A program made the position numbers and the translations under genes. Below, piece by piece: positions 18,801 through 28,483 of a DNA stretch of 64,000 bases. Each line of letters begins with the position of its first letter. The stretch's first letter is position 1. A model generated the notes under the pieces. That model searched no databases, was not told the DNA's origin, and worked only from the letters and a program-made list of their open reading frames with translations. This stretch comes from JBJHBP01 sp050485685 (GTDB lineage: Bacteria; Pseudomonadota; Gammaproteobacteria; Steroidobacterales; Rariloculaceae), in assembly GCA_050485685.1 (NCBI GenBank), contig JBJHBW010000004.1, positions 1 through 64,000 of the forward strand, given 5' to 3'.

Positions 18801-19609
18801 TCGGGCCCGGCCTCCATAAGCTGCTCGCCGGAAAGGCCGAATAACTGAACCGCGTTGCGATTCGCATCCACGAATCGGTTGAGATCGACATCGAGCACGA
18901 CAATCGCCTCGGGCGCGTTCTCGACCAGCGCACGAGTGCGTGCTTCACTGTCACGCAGAGCCTGTTCGGCGTTGAGTCGATCGGTGACATCGCGCAGACA
19001 CAGCAGAAAGCATTCGCCGTGCCCACCCTCGACGATGCGGCTGACCGTAATCTCCGCGCTGAACGGATGACCGTCATCGCGACGTGCTTCTATGATCCGG
19101 GGAGCGAGATTGGTGATCGTGTCGTCGGCAGGCTCAGCCATCCCGGCCAGTCGCTGAGCGGCAGGATTCAGCAGCGGAATCAGGTCGCCGGCATCGCGGC
19201 CGCTCATCAGGGCCGGTGTGGCCACACCAAACACGCGCGCGGCGGATGTGTTGGCGCTGATCACGTGCCCGTCAACCGACAGCGTCAGAATGGCGTCCTT
19301 GACGCTGTCCAGAACCGTCTGCAGGGAATCGCCTTTGTCCCGATCCCGTTCAGCCTCGTGACCGGCACCGCAACTGGCGCAGCGCTTTGGATCCGGGCGG
19401 GGGTCTCGACCAGCGTCGCGAGCGTGACTGCCTGCATGGCAGGCGGCGCCTCCATTGTCGAGGCGAATCGTGCGATGGGCGTGATAATCGGCTGCATCGA
19501 TGTCAGCCAGGACAGCGGCCAGCTCAGCTCGGACACGCTCGCGGTCGCGCCCCGCCAAGGCATCCGCCACCCTGCGCGAAAGATCACTTTTTACATAACC
19601 AGAAGTCAT
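15842..19609 (-). CDS. PAS-PAS-GAF-PAS-PAS-GGDEF-EAL c-di-GMP signalling protein
   Basis: 1255 aa, apparently cytoplasmic. From about residue 95 come two PAS domains (95-210, 215-340), a GAF domain (360-505), two more PAS domains (515-635, 645-765), then GGDEF (770-935) and EAL (955-1200). The cyclase signature is intact (RLGGDEFAVLL, 853-863), but the upstream inhibitory-site Arg is replaced (PSED instead of RxxD). The EAL domain has ELLLR as its opening motif plus NLSG, EITET, DDFGTG, KIDG and AERVE, so phosphodiesterase residues appear present. The N-terminal 90 residues are unassigned and contain CASCGAGH. It leads an operon with the amidohydrolase and ligase. Confidence 0.93.
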   Translation of the reverse strand: MTSGYVKSDLSRRVADALAGRDRERVRAELAAVLADIDAADYHAHRTIRLDNGGAACHAGSHARDAGRDPRPDPKRCASCGAGHEAERDRDKGDSLQTVLDSVKDAILTLSVDGHVISANTSAARVFGVATPALMSGRDAGDLIPLLNPAAQRLAGMAEPADDTITNLAPRIIEARRDDGHPFSAEITVSRIVEGGHGECFLLCLRDVTDRLNAEQALRDSEARTRALVENAPEAIVVLDVDLNRFVDANRNAVQLFGLSGEQLMEAGPDVISPPRQSDGLPSQDLHRGYVDRALQGGRPVFEWLYRHVDGREIPCEVRMIRLPSTGRRLVRASITDIAARRRSDALAHGERRVLELIASNSPLDRTLQAVTRAFEQVCTDLFAVISLLENADGALRLTAWGSLPESLRPALAELPVGVGTGGCGATASLGRQVVIRNVAEDELAGNLREPLLEHGIHAVVSTPIVTSGDRLCGTLAVYCTSSRGPTTEELDLISRLTQLAGIAIRRRQDQDALAESEARFRALFDNVVDGVYQSTPEGELISANPALVRMLGFVSVDELAAHGGLAGLFADRHDRERLLAELNTLGRVRNFEYRLRRRDGFVITALENSRVVYDDAGHALYHEGMITDISQRKAAEKALFNEKERAEVTLKSIGDAVVTTDADGLIEYLNPVAEQLCGWERRQAQGRAIEEVIVLCDEEAGRDVEVPIRRCLQEGRVVGLEDNVVLIARDGTRVAIQDSAAPILDRSGRVVGAVMVFHDVSRERQLHRKLAYYASHDSLTGLINRREFEERLSSALKATREDPQRGSALLYMDLDQFKVVNDTCGHAAGDLLLRQLGDLLQTQVPSEDALARLGGDEFAVLLSDCTVERAIEVAEVLRETIARFRFSWRDGAMQVGVSIGIVTVKPPLDSIATLMSAADVACYVAKDLGRNRIHVYEEGDAAERHQEMQWVARINRAREQERFELFYQPIVPIGATRDAWPQYELLLRMRDEKGELVPTTTFIPAAERYNLMPSLDRWVISHVLEELIYRDSSGSDPYMLALNLSGTTLNDAKFIDFLLNELTAAGAPAGALCFEITETAAIANLGQVVRFMNMLREYGVRFSLDDFGTGLSSLTYLKNLPVDFVKIDGAFIRNVTRDPVDQSMVEAITQMARALKVHTIAERVESRAVLTKLGEIGVTFAQGYFVAVPQPVTELPLQRHQTLVADAVAEADLFAAAAAAAGSRTDAAATTVGESQTSPSTVLSESLRAGASGG

Positions 19610-19762
19610 CCGTGCGCGTCCTGCGCCCGTGCTGCTGTTGACGCGCCACTATAGGTAGGGAATGCAACCGGCTGCCGTGACTTAACTCTCGGAAACGACC
19701 CCGAACCGGAAACTGACGATCGTCTGCAGGAACTGCCAGGCGACCGGCAGGCGGGAAGTCTG

Positions 19763-21901
19763 TCAGCGCGCCGCAGCGGGTAGCGCCATGATTCGCTCCC
19801 CGCGTCCGTCCACGGTAACCCGGACATGGCGCTGCGTTGCCCAGACTGCACGCGGACTGGCCAGGGCGGCAGGTGGGTCGATCGGTATGGCCAGCAACGC
19901 CGCCGGCCCCCGCCCGTCGCCCGTCGCCCGCGCCGCTACGATCAGATGCGCACGGTTGGCGGGCGGCACCACGGTGATCGGGAACCGGACGGTCTCACCG
20001 GCCGCGACGGCCCGAGGCACGGGCAAACGCGCATCCGTGACGATCAGACCATCGCTGCCATGCACGGACACCTGTAACGCGGCCAGGTCCACACGCGGGC
20101 CCACGGTGACCTGCAATGTAACGGGAGCACCCGGCTGCGGCTGGCCCTGCAGCGCCCAGTGCATGTCCAGCGGAGCGGCCGGCTTGCCTGCCTGACCGCT
20201 GACGAACTCGACGTCGAAACAGGTACGTCCTATCGGCGCATGATCCGGATCGCGATGCGCATTGGTCCACTCATGCACTTCCACCACGTGCGTCCCCTGG
20301 GTCAGCTGGCGCGTCAGTGTCGTTGCGCAGTCCCCCGGTGCGTCACCGGGGGAACAGGCTGTGCCGGGCCGCGGCTCCACCGCAGCGACCCGTCCCTGAC
20401 GGTGCAGCACCACGCCGGGACTGGCCGCGCTGCCCGCCGGCATGGACGTTGCGCGCGACGTCACCGTGAACTGGCCGCTGAACGGTACGCTCACACGCAG
20501 AAACTGCCGTGATGCCAGTTTGTTGACGGCACCTGAGAAAAAACTGACAAACGCATTCGAGCTGCACACGTTGACGGCGCCGCCATTCACCGTCAGCTCG
20601 CGATACACCGGCAGCACATCGTTGCTCAAGCGGTAACCGCTGTTCGTCTCGGTGCTCCCCCATGGGTCGGTGACCGCCGCAATCACCTGCGACGTGGTCA
20701 GCGCGTCGATCTGAGGCCCATCAGACAAGGGTCGCAACGCCTTCAGCGCATCGAGGAACGAGAAGACCGTGGTCAGCGCGACGCTGTCGGCGAACGCGCC
20801 GGTCATGGTTGCATACAGACTCGAAAAGCCCAGGCCCGACCCCTGCCCGTCACTGGCGGCCTCGGGTGCGAACAGTGCGAACAGCAATTCATGCACGGAC
20901 TGTTCACTGAACCAGCCGGGGTTCAGGGGCTGCTCACCGGCAATGTCGAACGCGAAACTGATGCCCTGCCCTGCGCCCAGTGCATCCTTGTATATGCTGT
21001 CACCGGTGACCAGTGCGGAGAACGCATTGGCCCAACCTTCACTGAACGCGACACGCGGGTCGAGGTGATCGCCCAGCGCATGCGGACCGCCCTGGGAGTC
21101 CGTGCGGGCGAGAAGGTCTTCAAAGAAGTGCGCCCATTCATGGGCGATGACGTGGCGGTCGAACTCATCGGTGTCCTGATCTTCGGCACCCAGGATGTAG
21201 ATGCCAGCGCCAGACGCATAGAAACTGGATTGGATTTCACCGCTGGTCACATCGATAGTGCCGGACGGCGTGCTCACCGGTGCATTCAGCGGACTCCAGT
21301 GCACCTGCAGATAAGGAAAGGTCGCGGTGGCATCCACCTCGTGCACCAGTGCCATGGCGTCATGGATCACATCGAGAATCGCGAAAGGCGCCGCCGCACG
21401 CGGCCCGGAATAGCCGGCGCCGCTCCATCCGGATGCGGCATGCAGATTTCGCTGCTGGCTGCCGTCCGCGCCATCCAGCTCCTGGCTTTCCACCGAATAC
21501 AGCGCATTACCTGCGGTGTTGTCGACCACCCGCACGTGCCAGCCGCCTGCCCCCGAACGTCGCATTTCCGCCCGTGCACGAACGCGTACGCTGCGCGGTT
21601 CGCTCAGCATCAGACTGTAGCGCCCATCGGCGTCGGTCGAGGATTCAGCCAGCACCTGGTTGTCACCGATCAACTGCACGACGACGCCGCGTGCCGGGAC
21701 AGGAAAAGTCGCGGCGAAGTCCAGCCCCGCGTCGTCGGTGACAGGCACTCGGTCGAATGTGACGGTACCGCTGATCGTAACCGCGTCCGCCGGCACCGGA
21801 GAGGGTGATGAGGAGGACGAGCCGCCACCGCATGCGGTGAGCAGCCAGGACACTGTGGCCAGCAGCACGACGGTCGCCCGCCTGGATTGTTTCAGCGCCA
21901 C
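19763..21901 (-). CDS. Putative gluzincin-like metalloprotease lipoprotein
   Basis: 712 aa. The lipobox VSWLLTACGGGSSSSS near residue 20 predicts lipidation at Cys and a Ser-rich tether. A beta-sandwich region (about 40-110, VTISGTVTFDRVPV, DADGRYSLML) looks like a carboxypeptidase-regulatory-like fold. The catalytic centre is HVIAHEWAHFFEDLLAR, a HEXXH zinc motif, followed about 30 residues later by FSEGWANAFSALVTG, which can give the third Glu ligand. The C-terminal part is beta-rich (TLQVTVGPRVDLAALQVSVH). I do not recognise a named family. The hydrolase role is inferred from the zinc motif. Divergent from galE. Confidence 0.75.
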   Translation of the reverse strand: MALKQSRRATVVLLATVSWLLTACGGGSSSSSPSPVPADAVTISGTVTFDRVPVTDDAGLDFAATFPVPARGVVVQLIGDNQVLAESSTDADGRYSLMLSEPRSVRVRARAEMRRSGAGGWHVRVVDNTAGNALYSVESQELDGADGSQQRNLHAASGWSGAGYSGPRAAAPFAILDVIHDAMALVHEVDATATFPYLQVHWSPLNAPVSTPSGTIDVTSGEIQSSFYASGAGIYILGAEDQDTDEFDRHVIAHEWAHFFEDLLARTDSQGGPHALGDHLDPRVAFSEGWANAFSALVTGDSIYKDALGAGQGISFAFDIAGEQPLNPGWFSEQSVHELLFALFAPEAASDGQGSGLGFSSLYATMTGAFADSVALTTVFSFLDALKALRPLSDGPQIDALTTSQVIAAVTDPWGSTETNSGYRLSNDVLPVYRELTVNGGAVNVCSSNAFVSFFSGAVNKLASRQFLRVSVPFSGQFTVTSRATSMPAGSAASPGVVLHRQGRVAAVEPRPGTACSPGDAPGDCATTLTRQLTQGTHVVEVHEWTNAHRDPDHAPIGRTCFDVEFVSGQAGKPAAPLDMHWALQGQPQPGAPVTLQVTVGPRVDLAALQVSVHGSDGLIVTDARLPVPRAVAAGETVRFPITVVPPANRAHLIVAARATGDGRGPAALLAIPIDPPAALASPRAVWATQRHVRVTVDGRGERIMALPAAAR

Positions 21902-21982
21902 GGCATCCTCGCCGCAAACTGATAGACTCGGGCGAATCTATCACGTCGCCCGGACTCCCGGGAAAGATCACCAAAAACTCAA

Positions 21983-22981
21983 ATGAACGGAAAAACCATA
22001 CTCGTCTCCGGCGGTGCCGGTTATATAGGCTCGCACGTCGTTCGCCAGCTCGGTGAAGCCGGCGAGAACGTGATCGTGCTGGACAACCTGTCCACCGGGT
22101 TCCGCCAGGCCGTACTGCACGGCGAGCTGATCGTCGGCAACACCGGCGATCGCGCGTGCCTGGACGATATCTTTGCCCGCTTCGACATCGACACCGTGAT
22201 GCACTTCGCCGCACATATTGTCGTGCCGGAATCCGTCAGCGAACCGTTGAAGTACTACGGCAACAACTCCTGCGCCAGCCGCACACTGCTGGAGCGCTCG
22301 CTGGCCGCCGGTGTGCGCAACTTCGTGTTTTCGTCAACAGCCGCCGTCTACGGTATCCCCGCAGACGGCCGGGCGTCGGAGCAGACCCCGACCGCGCCGA
22401 TCAATCCCTACGGCCTGTCCAAGCTGATGACCGAGTGGATGCTGCGCGACGTGGCCGCCGCCACCGACCTCAACTACGTGGCATTGCGATATTTCAACGT
22501 CGCCGGGGCCGACCCGGAAGCCCGCATCGGACAGGCCACACCGAATGCCACACTGCTGACCAAGGCCGCCTGTGAGGCCATTGTCGGCAAGCGCAGCCAT
22601 GTGACCATTTTCGGCACCGATTACCCGACCCCCGACGGCACCGGTGTACGCGACTACATCCACGTCGAGGATCTGGCCGACGCCCATCTGAAGGCACTGT
22701 CCTACTTGCGTCGGGGCGGAGAATCGACGACATTGAACTGCGGCTACGGGCGAGGTTATAGCGTGCGCGAGGTGCTCGCGACCGTGGAACAGGTGGCCGG
22801 GCAGAAGCTCGATATTCGCGAGGCCGACCGCCGGCCGGGCGATCCGCCCATGCTGATCGCCGAGGCAGACCGTATCCGCAAGGTGCTCGGGTGGACACCG
22901 CGTCATGACGATCTGACCGACATCATAGCCACAGCGCTGCGCTGGGAACGGCGCCTCGCGGCCGAGAACTGGACCGCCTGA
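21983..22981 (+). CDS. galE: UDP-glucose 4-epimerase
   Basis: Interconverts UDP-glucose and UDP-galactose, feeding LPS or exopolysaccharide synthesis. 332 aa short-chain dehydrogenase fold: NAD-binding GGAGYIGSHVVRQLGEAG at the N-terminus, FVFSSTAAVYGIP with the catalytic Ser/Thr, and YGLSK as the YxxxK pair. Later signatures ALRYFNVAGADPEARIGQ and DGTGVRDYIHVEDLADAHLK are specific for GalE. The ATG at 21983 follows weak ribosome-binding sequence. It stands alone between the divergent lipoprotein gene and glrK (76 bp upstream of the latter). Confidence 0.95.
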   Translation: MNGKTILVSGGAGYIGSHVVRQLGEAGENVIVLDNLSTGFRQAVLHGELIVGNTGDRACLDDIFARFDIDTVMHFAAHIVVPESVSEPLKYYGNNSCASRTLLERSLAAGVRNFVFSSTAAVYGIPADGRASEQTPTAPINPYGLSKLMTEWMLRDVAAATDLNYVALRYFNVAGADPEARIGQATPNATLLTKAACEAIVGKRSHVTIFGTDYPTPDGTGVRDYIHVEDLADAHLKALSYLRRGGESTTLNCGYGRGYSVREVLATVEQVAGQKLDIREADRRPGDPPMLIAEADRIRKVLGWTPRHDDLTDIIATALRWERRLAAENWTA

Positions 22982-23057
22982 CAGCGGTACAGGGACAGTA
23001 CGGCCGCCACCCGCAATACCGCAACGCGGACTGTAACCCCCGGAGAAACGGAGCCTG

Positions 23058-24518
23058 ATGAAGCTCGGACGACCAAGAACGCTGCTCGGACTGATTCTGC
23101 TCGGCCTCGCGCTGGTCGCGCTGCCGTTGCTGATCGCGGTCGGCAACGCGGTCGCCACGCTCGGCCGGCTGGCGGCAGAAAGCGAGACGGTCGTCAGCGA
23201 GAGCGCCACCATTACCCATGAGAATCAGCGCATTGCCCAGCTGCTCGCGGACATGGAGCGCAACGCACGACAGTATCTGGTCATTCAGGATCCCGGTCTG
23301 CTATCGCTTTACGACGGTGATCTGGTGTCGCTGGGACGCAGCGTTCAGGTGCTGTCCGGTCTGCCGCAGGCGGCGAATGTCACCGCCCAGCTGGCTGGGG
23401 TGGAGCGTCGCGCCGGCCGCGTACGCGCAACGCTGGCCGAGCCCGGCAACGAAGGCGCTCCAGACCTGATCATGGAAGCCTTCCGCAACATGAATGCCGA
23501 CGCCCGCGAGATCGCCCAGGTCACCCGCACCCGCGTCAGCGACAAGCTCGGCGCACTGCAGGACGACAGCAGGCGCGCGCGCCAGCGGCTGCTGTGGCAG
23601 TCCACGGCACTGGTGCCCGGCACGCTGATGCTGGTGCTGTTCTTTCTTGTGCTGGTGGGACGCCCGATGCGGCGCGTGGACCGTGCCATCCGCGCCCTGG
23701 GCGATGGCGATTTCGACCAGCCCATCGCGGTCACCGGGCCGCACGACATCGAGGTGCTGGGCCGCAAACTGGAATGGCTGCGCCTGCGCCTGATGGAATC
23801 GGCCGAGGAAAAGAACCGCTTCCTGCGCCACATGTCCCACGAACTGAAGACGCCGCTGGCAAACATACGTGAAGGCACCGACCTGCTGATGGATGGATCG
23901 GTGGGTCCGCTGGGCCGAGAACAGACCGAAGTCACGGCGATCCTGCGCGAAAACGGCCTGAAACTGCAGCAGCTGATCGAGAACCTGCTGACATTCAGCG
24001 CCTGGCAGACCAATACCGCGCGACTGGAGATCAACGAATTCGACCTCAAACCGCTGATAGACAGCGTACTCAACCAGCACCGGCTGACCATCAGCACACG
24101 ACGCATCAGACTGAAGATCCGCGTGCAGCCGGTCACCGTTCGGGCCGACTATGGCAAGTTGCGGCTGGTGCTGGAGAACCTGGTTTCAAACGCGATCAAA
24201 TTCACGCCGGTCGACGGTGAGATCACACTGAAAGCGGTCATGCAGGGCCACGAGCTGGTCATGGATGTCTCTGACACAGGTCCGGGCGTCTCGTCTGAGG
24301 ATGGCGATCGTATCTTCGAAGCTTTCTATCAGGGACAGCGCGCGCAGGGCGGCCCCCTGGGCGGCACGGGTATCGGCCTGTCCGTCGTCACCGAGTGCGT
24401 GCAGGCGCATGGCGGCACCGTGGAACTTGTGCGCGACGATAAGCCCGGCGCGCATTTCCGGGTGCGACTGCCGCTGCGCCGCGCGGAAGACCGACCTTTA
24501 CTGGTGGCCAATGCATAA
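23058..24518 (+). CDS. glrK: Sensor histidine kinase GlrK/QseE
   Basis: 486 aa inner-membrane kinase. First transmembrane helix about residues 9-32, periplasmic four-helix region to about 180, second helix (LWQSTALVPGTLMLVLFFLV), HAMP segment, then the phosphoacceptor FLRHMSHELKTPLANIREG (His261) and an ATPase domain with ENLVSNAIKFTP, DTGPGVS and GGTGIGLSVV. The following genes (a QseG-like lipoprotein and a sigma54 response regulator) reproduce the glrK-qseG-glrR order of enteric bacteria, where the system responds to envelope stress and controls the glmY sRNA. Its last codons overlap the next gene. Confidence 0.93.
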   Translation: MKLGRPRTLLGLILLGLALVALPLLIAVGNAVATLGRLAAESETVVSESATITHENQRIAQLLADMERNARQYLVIQDPGLLSLYDGDLVSLGRSVQVLSGLPQAANVTAQLAGVERRAGRVRATLAEPGNEGAPDLIMEAFRNMNADAREIAQVTRTRVSDKLGALQDDSRRARQRLLWQSTALVPGTLMLVLFFLVLVGRPMRRVDRAIRALGDGDFDQPIAVTGPHDIEVLGRKLEWLRLRLMESAEEKNRFLRHMSHELKTPLANIREGTDLLMDGSVGPLGREQTEVTAILRENGLKLQQLIENLLTFSAWQTNTARLEINEFDLKPLIDSVLNQHRLTISTRRIRLKIRVQPVTVRADYGKLRLVLENLVSNAIKFTPVDGEITLKAVMQGHELVMDVSDTGPGVSSEDGDRIFEAFYQGQRAQGGPLGGTGIGLSVVTECVQAHGGTVELVRDDKPGAHFRVRLPLRRAEDRPLLVANA

Positions 24519-25230
24519 CAACTCCAATACCAGGCAGCGCACTGTGCCGGCCGCGCCCGCCAGACGAGGGAATGCCCCGCCCGGCCTGCCCGTCCGGCAC
24601 GTCCGGCTTGCCGCGTTGGTGCTGGCAGCATTGCTGACAGGCTGCAGCGGCTTCAAGACCTTCTTCGGCGTTGACGAGCCCGAAGATGACCTGCTGACCG
24701 TCGGCGCATCAGAAACCGCAGATGCGGAACCGGGCAGCGAGGGCCTGGGCATTTATCTGTCGGCGATGTACGCACTGAGCGGCAATGACACCGTGGCGCA
24801 GGAAGTGGCCTACCACGACGCCGCCGTCGCCCTGCAGGCGGCACCAACGACCACGAACCGCCTGCGCATGGCGCTGATCCATGCCGTACCCGGACACCCC
24901 TGGAGCGATGCGCGGCAGGCGCACAGCGAACTGCAGGCCCTGCTCGGCAGTGACAACACCCTGCTTCCGGCGGAACGCACACTGGCCGGCATCTACTTGC
25001 AACATGCCGAACAAACCCTGATGCTGCGCGAGGAGACTGCGAGGTTGCGCAGTCAGACTGCCGAGGCGCTGCAGGAACAGCAGGCCGCCAGCGCGCGCGA
25101 ACTCGATGCGGCCAGAGATGAGAACCGCCGCCTGCGCGAAGAACTCGAAGACGCGCTGGAGCGGCTGGACACCATCGCCAACATAGAGCGCTCAATCAGG
25201 GAAAGGGAGAATGGCTCAGAGTCGCCATAG
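24511..25230 (+). CDS. qseG: QseG-like outer-membrane lipoprotein
   Basis: 239 aa. The N-terminus has a long arginine-rich region then the hydrophobic segment LAALVLAALLTGCSGF, a lipobox with Cys near residue 47. After a variable stretch come helices with SAMYALSGND, then a C-terminal coiled coil (about 160-235, repeated EEL/RLR patterns). The family partner, QseG, interacts with QseE and is an outer-membrane lipoprotein. The start overlaps the glrK stop and the end overlaps glrR by 20 bp, so all three genes are translationally coupled. Sequence identity to named QseG is not judged here; the call rests on position and architecture. Confidence 0.8.
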   Translation: MHNNSNTRQRTVPAAPARRGNAPPGLPVRHVRLAALVLAALLTGCSGFKTFFGVDEPEDDLLTVGASETADAEPGSEGLGIYLSAMYALSGNDTVAQEVAYHDAAVALQAAPTTTNRLRMALIHAVPGHPWSDARQAHSELQALLGSDNTLLPAERTLAGIYLQHAEQTLMLREETARLRSQTAEALQEQQAASARELDAARDENRRLREELEDALERLDTIANIERSIRERENGSESP

Positions 25231-26584
25231 CGTGAATACCGACGCCGATCGTCCGCAGCGCGGACGCATCCTGCTGGTCGACGACGACCCGGGTCTGCTG
25301 CGTCTGCTCAGCATCCGCCTGAGCACGGAAGGCTACGATGTCGAAGCGGTGGAAAGCGCAGCCGATGCGCTGTCCGCACTGCCGCGGTTCCGCCCCGATC
25401 TGGTGATCACGGATCTGCGCATGGACAACATGGACGGCATCGGCCTGCTGAAGGAAATCCAGCGCCAGCGACCGGGCCTGTGCGTGATTCTGCTGACTGC
25501 GCACGGCACGATTCCGGATGCGGTGGAAGCCACGCAGAGCGGCGCCTTCGGCTTTCTGACCAAACCCATAGACAAGGATCAGCTGCTGTCCTACGTCGAG
25601 CGGGCGATGAAGCTCTCCGGCCTGCCCAGCGACAAACACGACTGGAACGTCGAAATCATCACCCGCAGCGCGGCCATGGAAGCGTGCCTGAAGCAGGCAC
25701 ACATGGTTGCCGCGACCGATACGCGAGTGCTGATCACCGGCGAATCCGGTACCGGCAAGGAACTGATCGCGCGTGCGATACACCGCGCCAGTCCGCGACG
25801 CGACAAGCCGTTCGTGGCCATCAACTGCAGCGCGATGGCCGAGAACCTGCTCGAATCGGAGCTGTTCGGTCACGAGAAAGGTGCCTTCACAGGCGCCCAT
25901 CGCAGTCACAAGGGCCTGTTCCAGGCCGCCCATGGCGGTACATTGCTGCTGGATGAAATCGGCGACATGCCGATGCGCCTGCAGGTGAAGCTGCTGCGTG
26001 TGCTGCAGGAACATCAGGTGCGGCCCGTCGGCGCCACCGAGCCGGTGCAGGTGGATACGCGCGTGATTTCCGCGACCCACCGCGACCTGAAGGACCTGAT
26101 GGTTGCCGGTGCCTTCCGCGAGGATCTGTACTACCGGCTGAACGTGGTCAACATCCACCTGCCGCCGCTGCGCGACCGGCGCGAGGACGTGCCGCTGCTG
26201 GTCGATCACTTCCTCGAGCAGATCGCAGCCGAGTCCGGCCAGGATCGCAAGGTCTATGCGCCTGAAGCAGTGGAACTGCTGGTCGCCAATGACTGGCCCG
26301 GCAACATCCGCGAGCTGTACAACATCGTGCGCCAGAATGTGGCGCTGAGTCCGACCCGCGTGATCTCAGCCGAGCAGGTGCGCACGGCGCTGGGCGAGCG
26401 ATCGCAGGCGCTGCCTTCATTCTCCGAGGCGCGTGACGAGTTCACACGCAGTTACCTCTCCCAGCTGCTGCACATCACCGGCGGCAATGTCAGTCAGGCG
26501 GCCCGCCTGGCGAAACGCAATCGCACCGACTTCTACAAGCTGCTGGCGCGGCACGGGTTGAATCCGGATCAGTTCAAGGGGTAG
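25211..26584 (+). CDS. glrR: Sigma54-dependent response regulator GlrR/QseF
   Basis: 457 aa. Receiver domain (about 19-130; GRILLVDDDPGLLRLLSIRL with Asp in DLVITDLRMDNMDG), AAA+ domain (about 150-380; Walker A GESGTGKELIARAIHR, sigma54-contact loop EKGAFTGAHRS, Walker B GGTLLLDEIGDMP), and a Fis-type helix-turn-helix (about 425-457; GNVSQAARLAKRNRTDFYK). The ATG is preceded by GGGAAAGGGAGA. It is the output of the GlrK-QseG-GlrR operon. Its targets should have sigma54 promoters; none is obvious within this operon. Confidence 0.95.
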   Translation: MAQSRHSVNTDADRPQRGRILLVDDDPGLLRLLSIRLSTEGYDVEAVESAADALSALPRFRPDLVITDLRMDNMDGIGLLKEIQRQRPGLCVILLTAHGTIPDAVEATQSGAFGFLTKPIDKDQLLSYVERAMKLSGLPSDKHDWNVEIITRSAAMEACLKQAHMVAATDTRVLITGESGTGKELIARAIHRASPRRDKPFVAINCSAMAENLLESELFGHEKGAFTGAHRSHKGLFQAAHGGTLLLDEIGDMPMRLQVKLLRVLQEHQVRPVGATEPVQVDTRVISATHRDLKDLMVAGAFREDLYYRLNVVNIHLPPLRDRREDVPLLVDHFLEQIAAESGQDRKVYAPEAVELLVANDWPGNIRELYNIVRQNVALSPTRVISAEQVRTALGERSQALPSFSEARDEFTRSYLSQLLHITGGNVSQAARLAKRNRTDFYKLLARHGLNPDQFKG

Positions 26585-26639
26585 AACGGCTGGAGCGCGT
26601 CGTCGCTTGGCCAATCGACCCCTGTGCCGATCGACCGCA

Positions 26640-26750
26640 CCGGGCGTTGCATCACGCCCTTGCCGGGAACGCCGTGAACCCATCCATGGGGGCTTGGTGC
26701 GGCCATCCATGGCCGCACAAATCCCGGCAAGGGCGTGATGCAACGCCCGG
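26640..26750 (+). repeat. Long-stem inverted-repeat element, copy A
   Basis: Arms 26640-26668 and 26722-26750 are perfect 29-bp reverse complements and enclose a 53-nt core (26669-26721). The core begins ACGCCGTGAACCCATCCATG and contains a smaller stem TGCGGCCAT/ATGGCCGCA. The core matches the reverse complement of the core in copy B, whereas the arms are unrelated between the copies. No transposase is present. A REP-like or MITE-like element, type unknown. Confidence 0.85.
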
Positions 26751-26834
26751 CGCTGCGTGGGTGGTGCGGGGACGCATGTGGTTTCTCCGCCGCCCTTTAT
26801 GCGCCCGGCTCATCCCCGCGCTCCGGCGTTTCAA

Positions 26835-26947
26835 GGCGATGTCGAGGGGTTGCCGCTGCAGGGGCATCGGCGGCCATGGATGGCCGCCGTGAGCCTCCAT
26901 GGACGGATTCACGGCGTCCCCTGCAGCGGCAACCCCTCGACATCGCC
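26835..26947 (-). repeat. Long-stem inverted-repeat element, copy B (opposite orientation)
   Basis: Arms 26835-26864 and 26918-26947 are perfect 30-bp reverse complements around a 53-nt core (26865-26917). On the minus strand this core begins ACGCCGTGAATCCGTCCATG and shares GGCCATCCATGGCCGC with copy A. Same core length, related core sequence, opposite orientation, different arm sequence. Confidence 0.85.
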
Positions 26948-26965
26948 CTGCGACAACGCCGCGTA

Positions 26966-28351
<1,386 letters not shown>

Positions 28352-28425
28352 GGACTCGTGCTTGCAGCAAGACCTGCGGATGCTGCCACAAACCCGCCAG
28401 CATCCAAAACGCCCACTGTCACAGT

Positions 28426-28447
28426 TTTCTTCGGGGTTTCTTCGGGG
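28426..28447. repeat. Two tandem 11-bp repeats upstream of prsR
   Basis: TTTCTTCGGGG occurs twice in direct succession (28426-28436 and 28437-28447), about 80 bp before the prsR start. A short dyad ACTGT-C-ACAGT lies beside it (28415-28425). The spacing of one helical turn could fit a regulator site, but replication slippage explains it equally well. Confidence 0.45.
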
Positions 28448-28483
28448 TCGGACCACAATCTCGCCACAATCCCACGTGCAAGC

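Larger units (their letters stand above)
26585..26965. other. 381-bp intergenic region between convergent glrR and prsR
   Basis: No coding signal. It holds two long-stem inverted-repeat elements (26640-26750 and 26835-26947) separated by 84 bp. The 84-bp spacer shows no clear structure. The region lies between two convergent genes, so the hairpins could act as a bidirectional transcription barrier (inference). Confidence 0.7.

Noticed and set aside
26640..26947. Insertion sequence or transposon
   Set aside because: No transposase frame and no target-site duplication seen; only hairpin elements.
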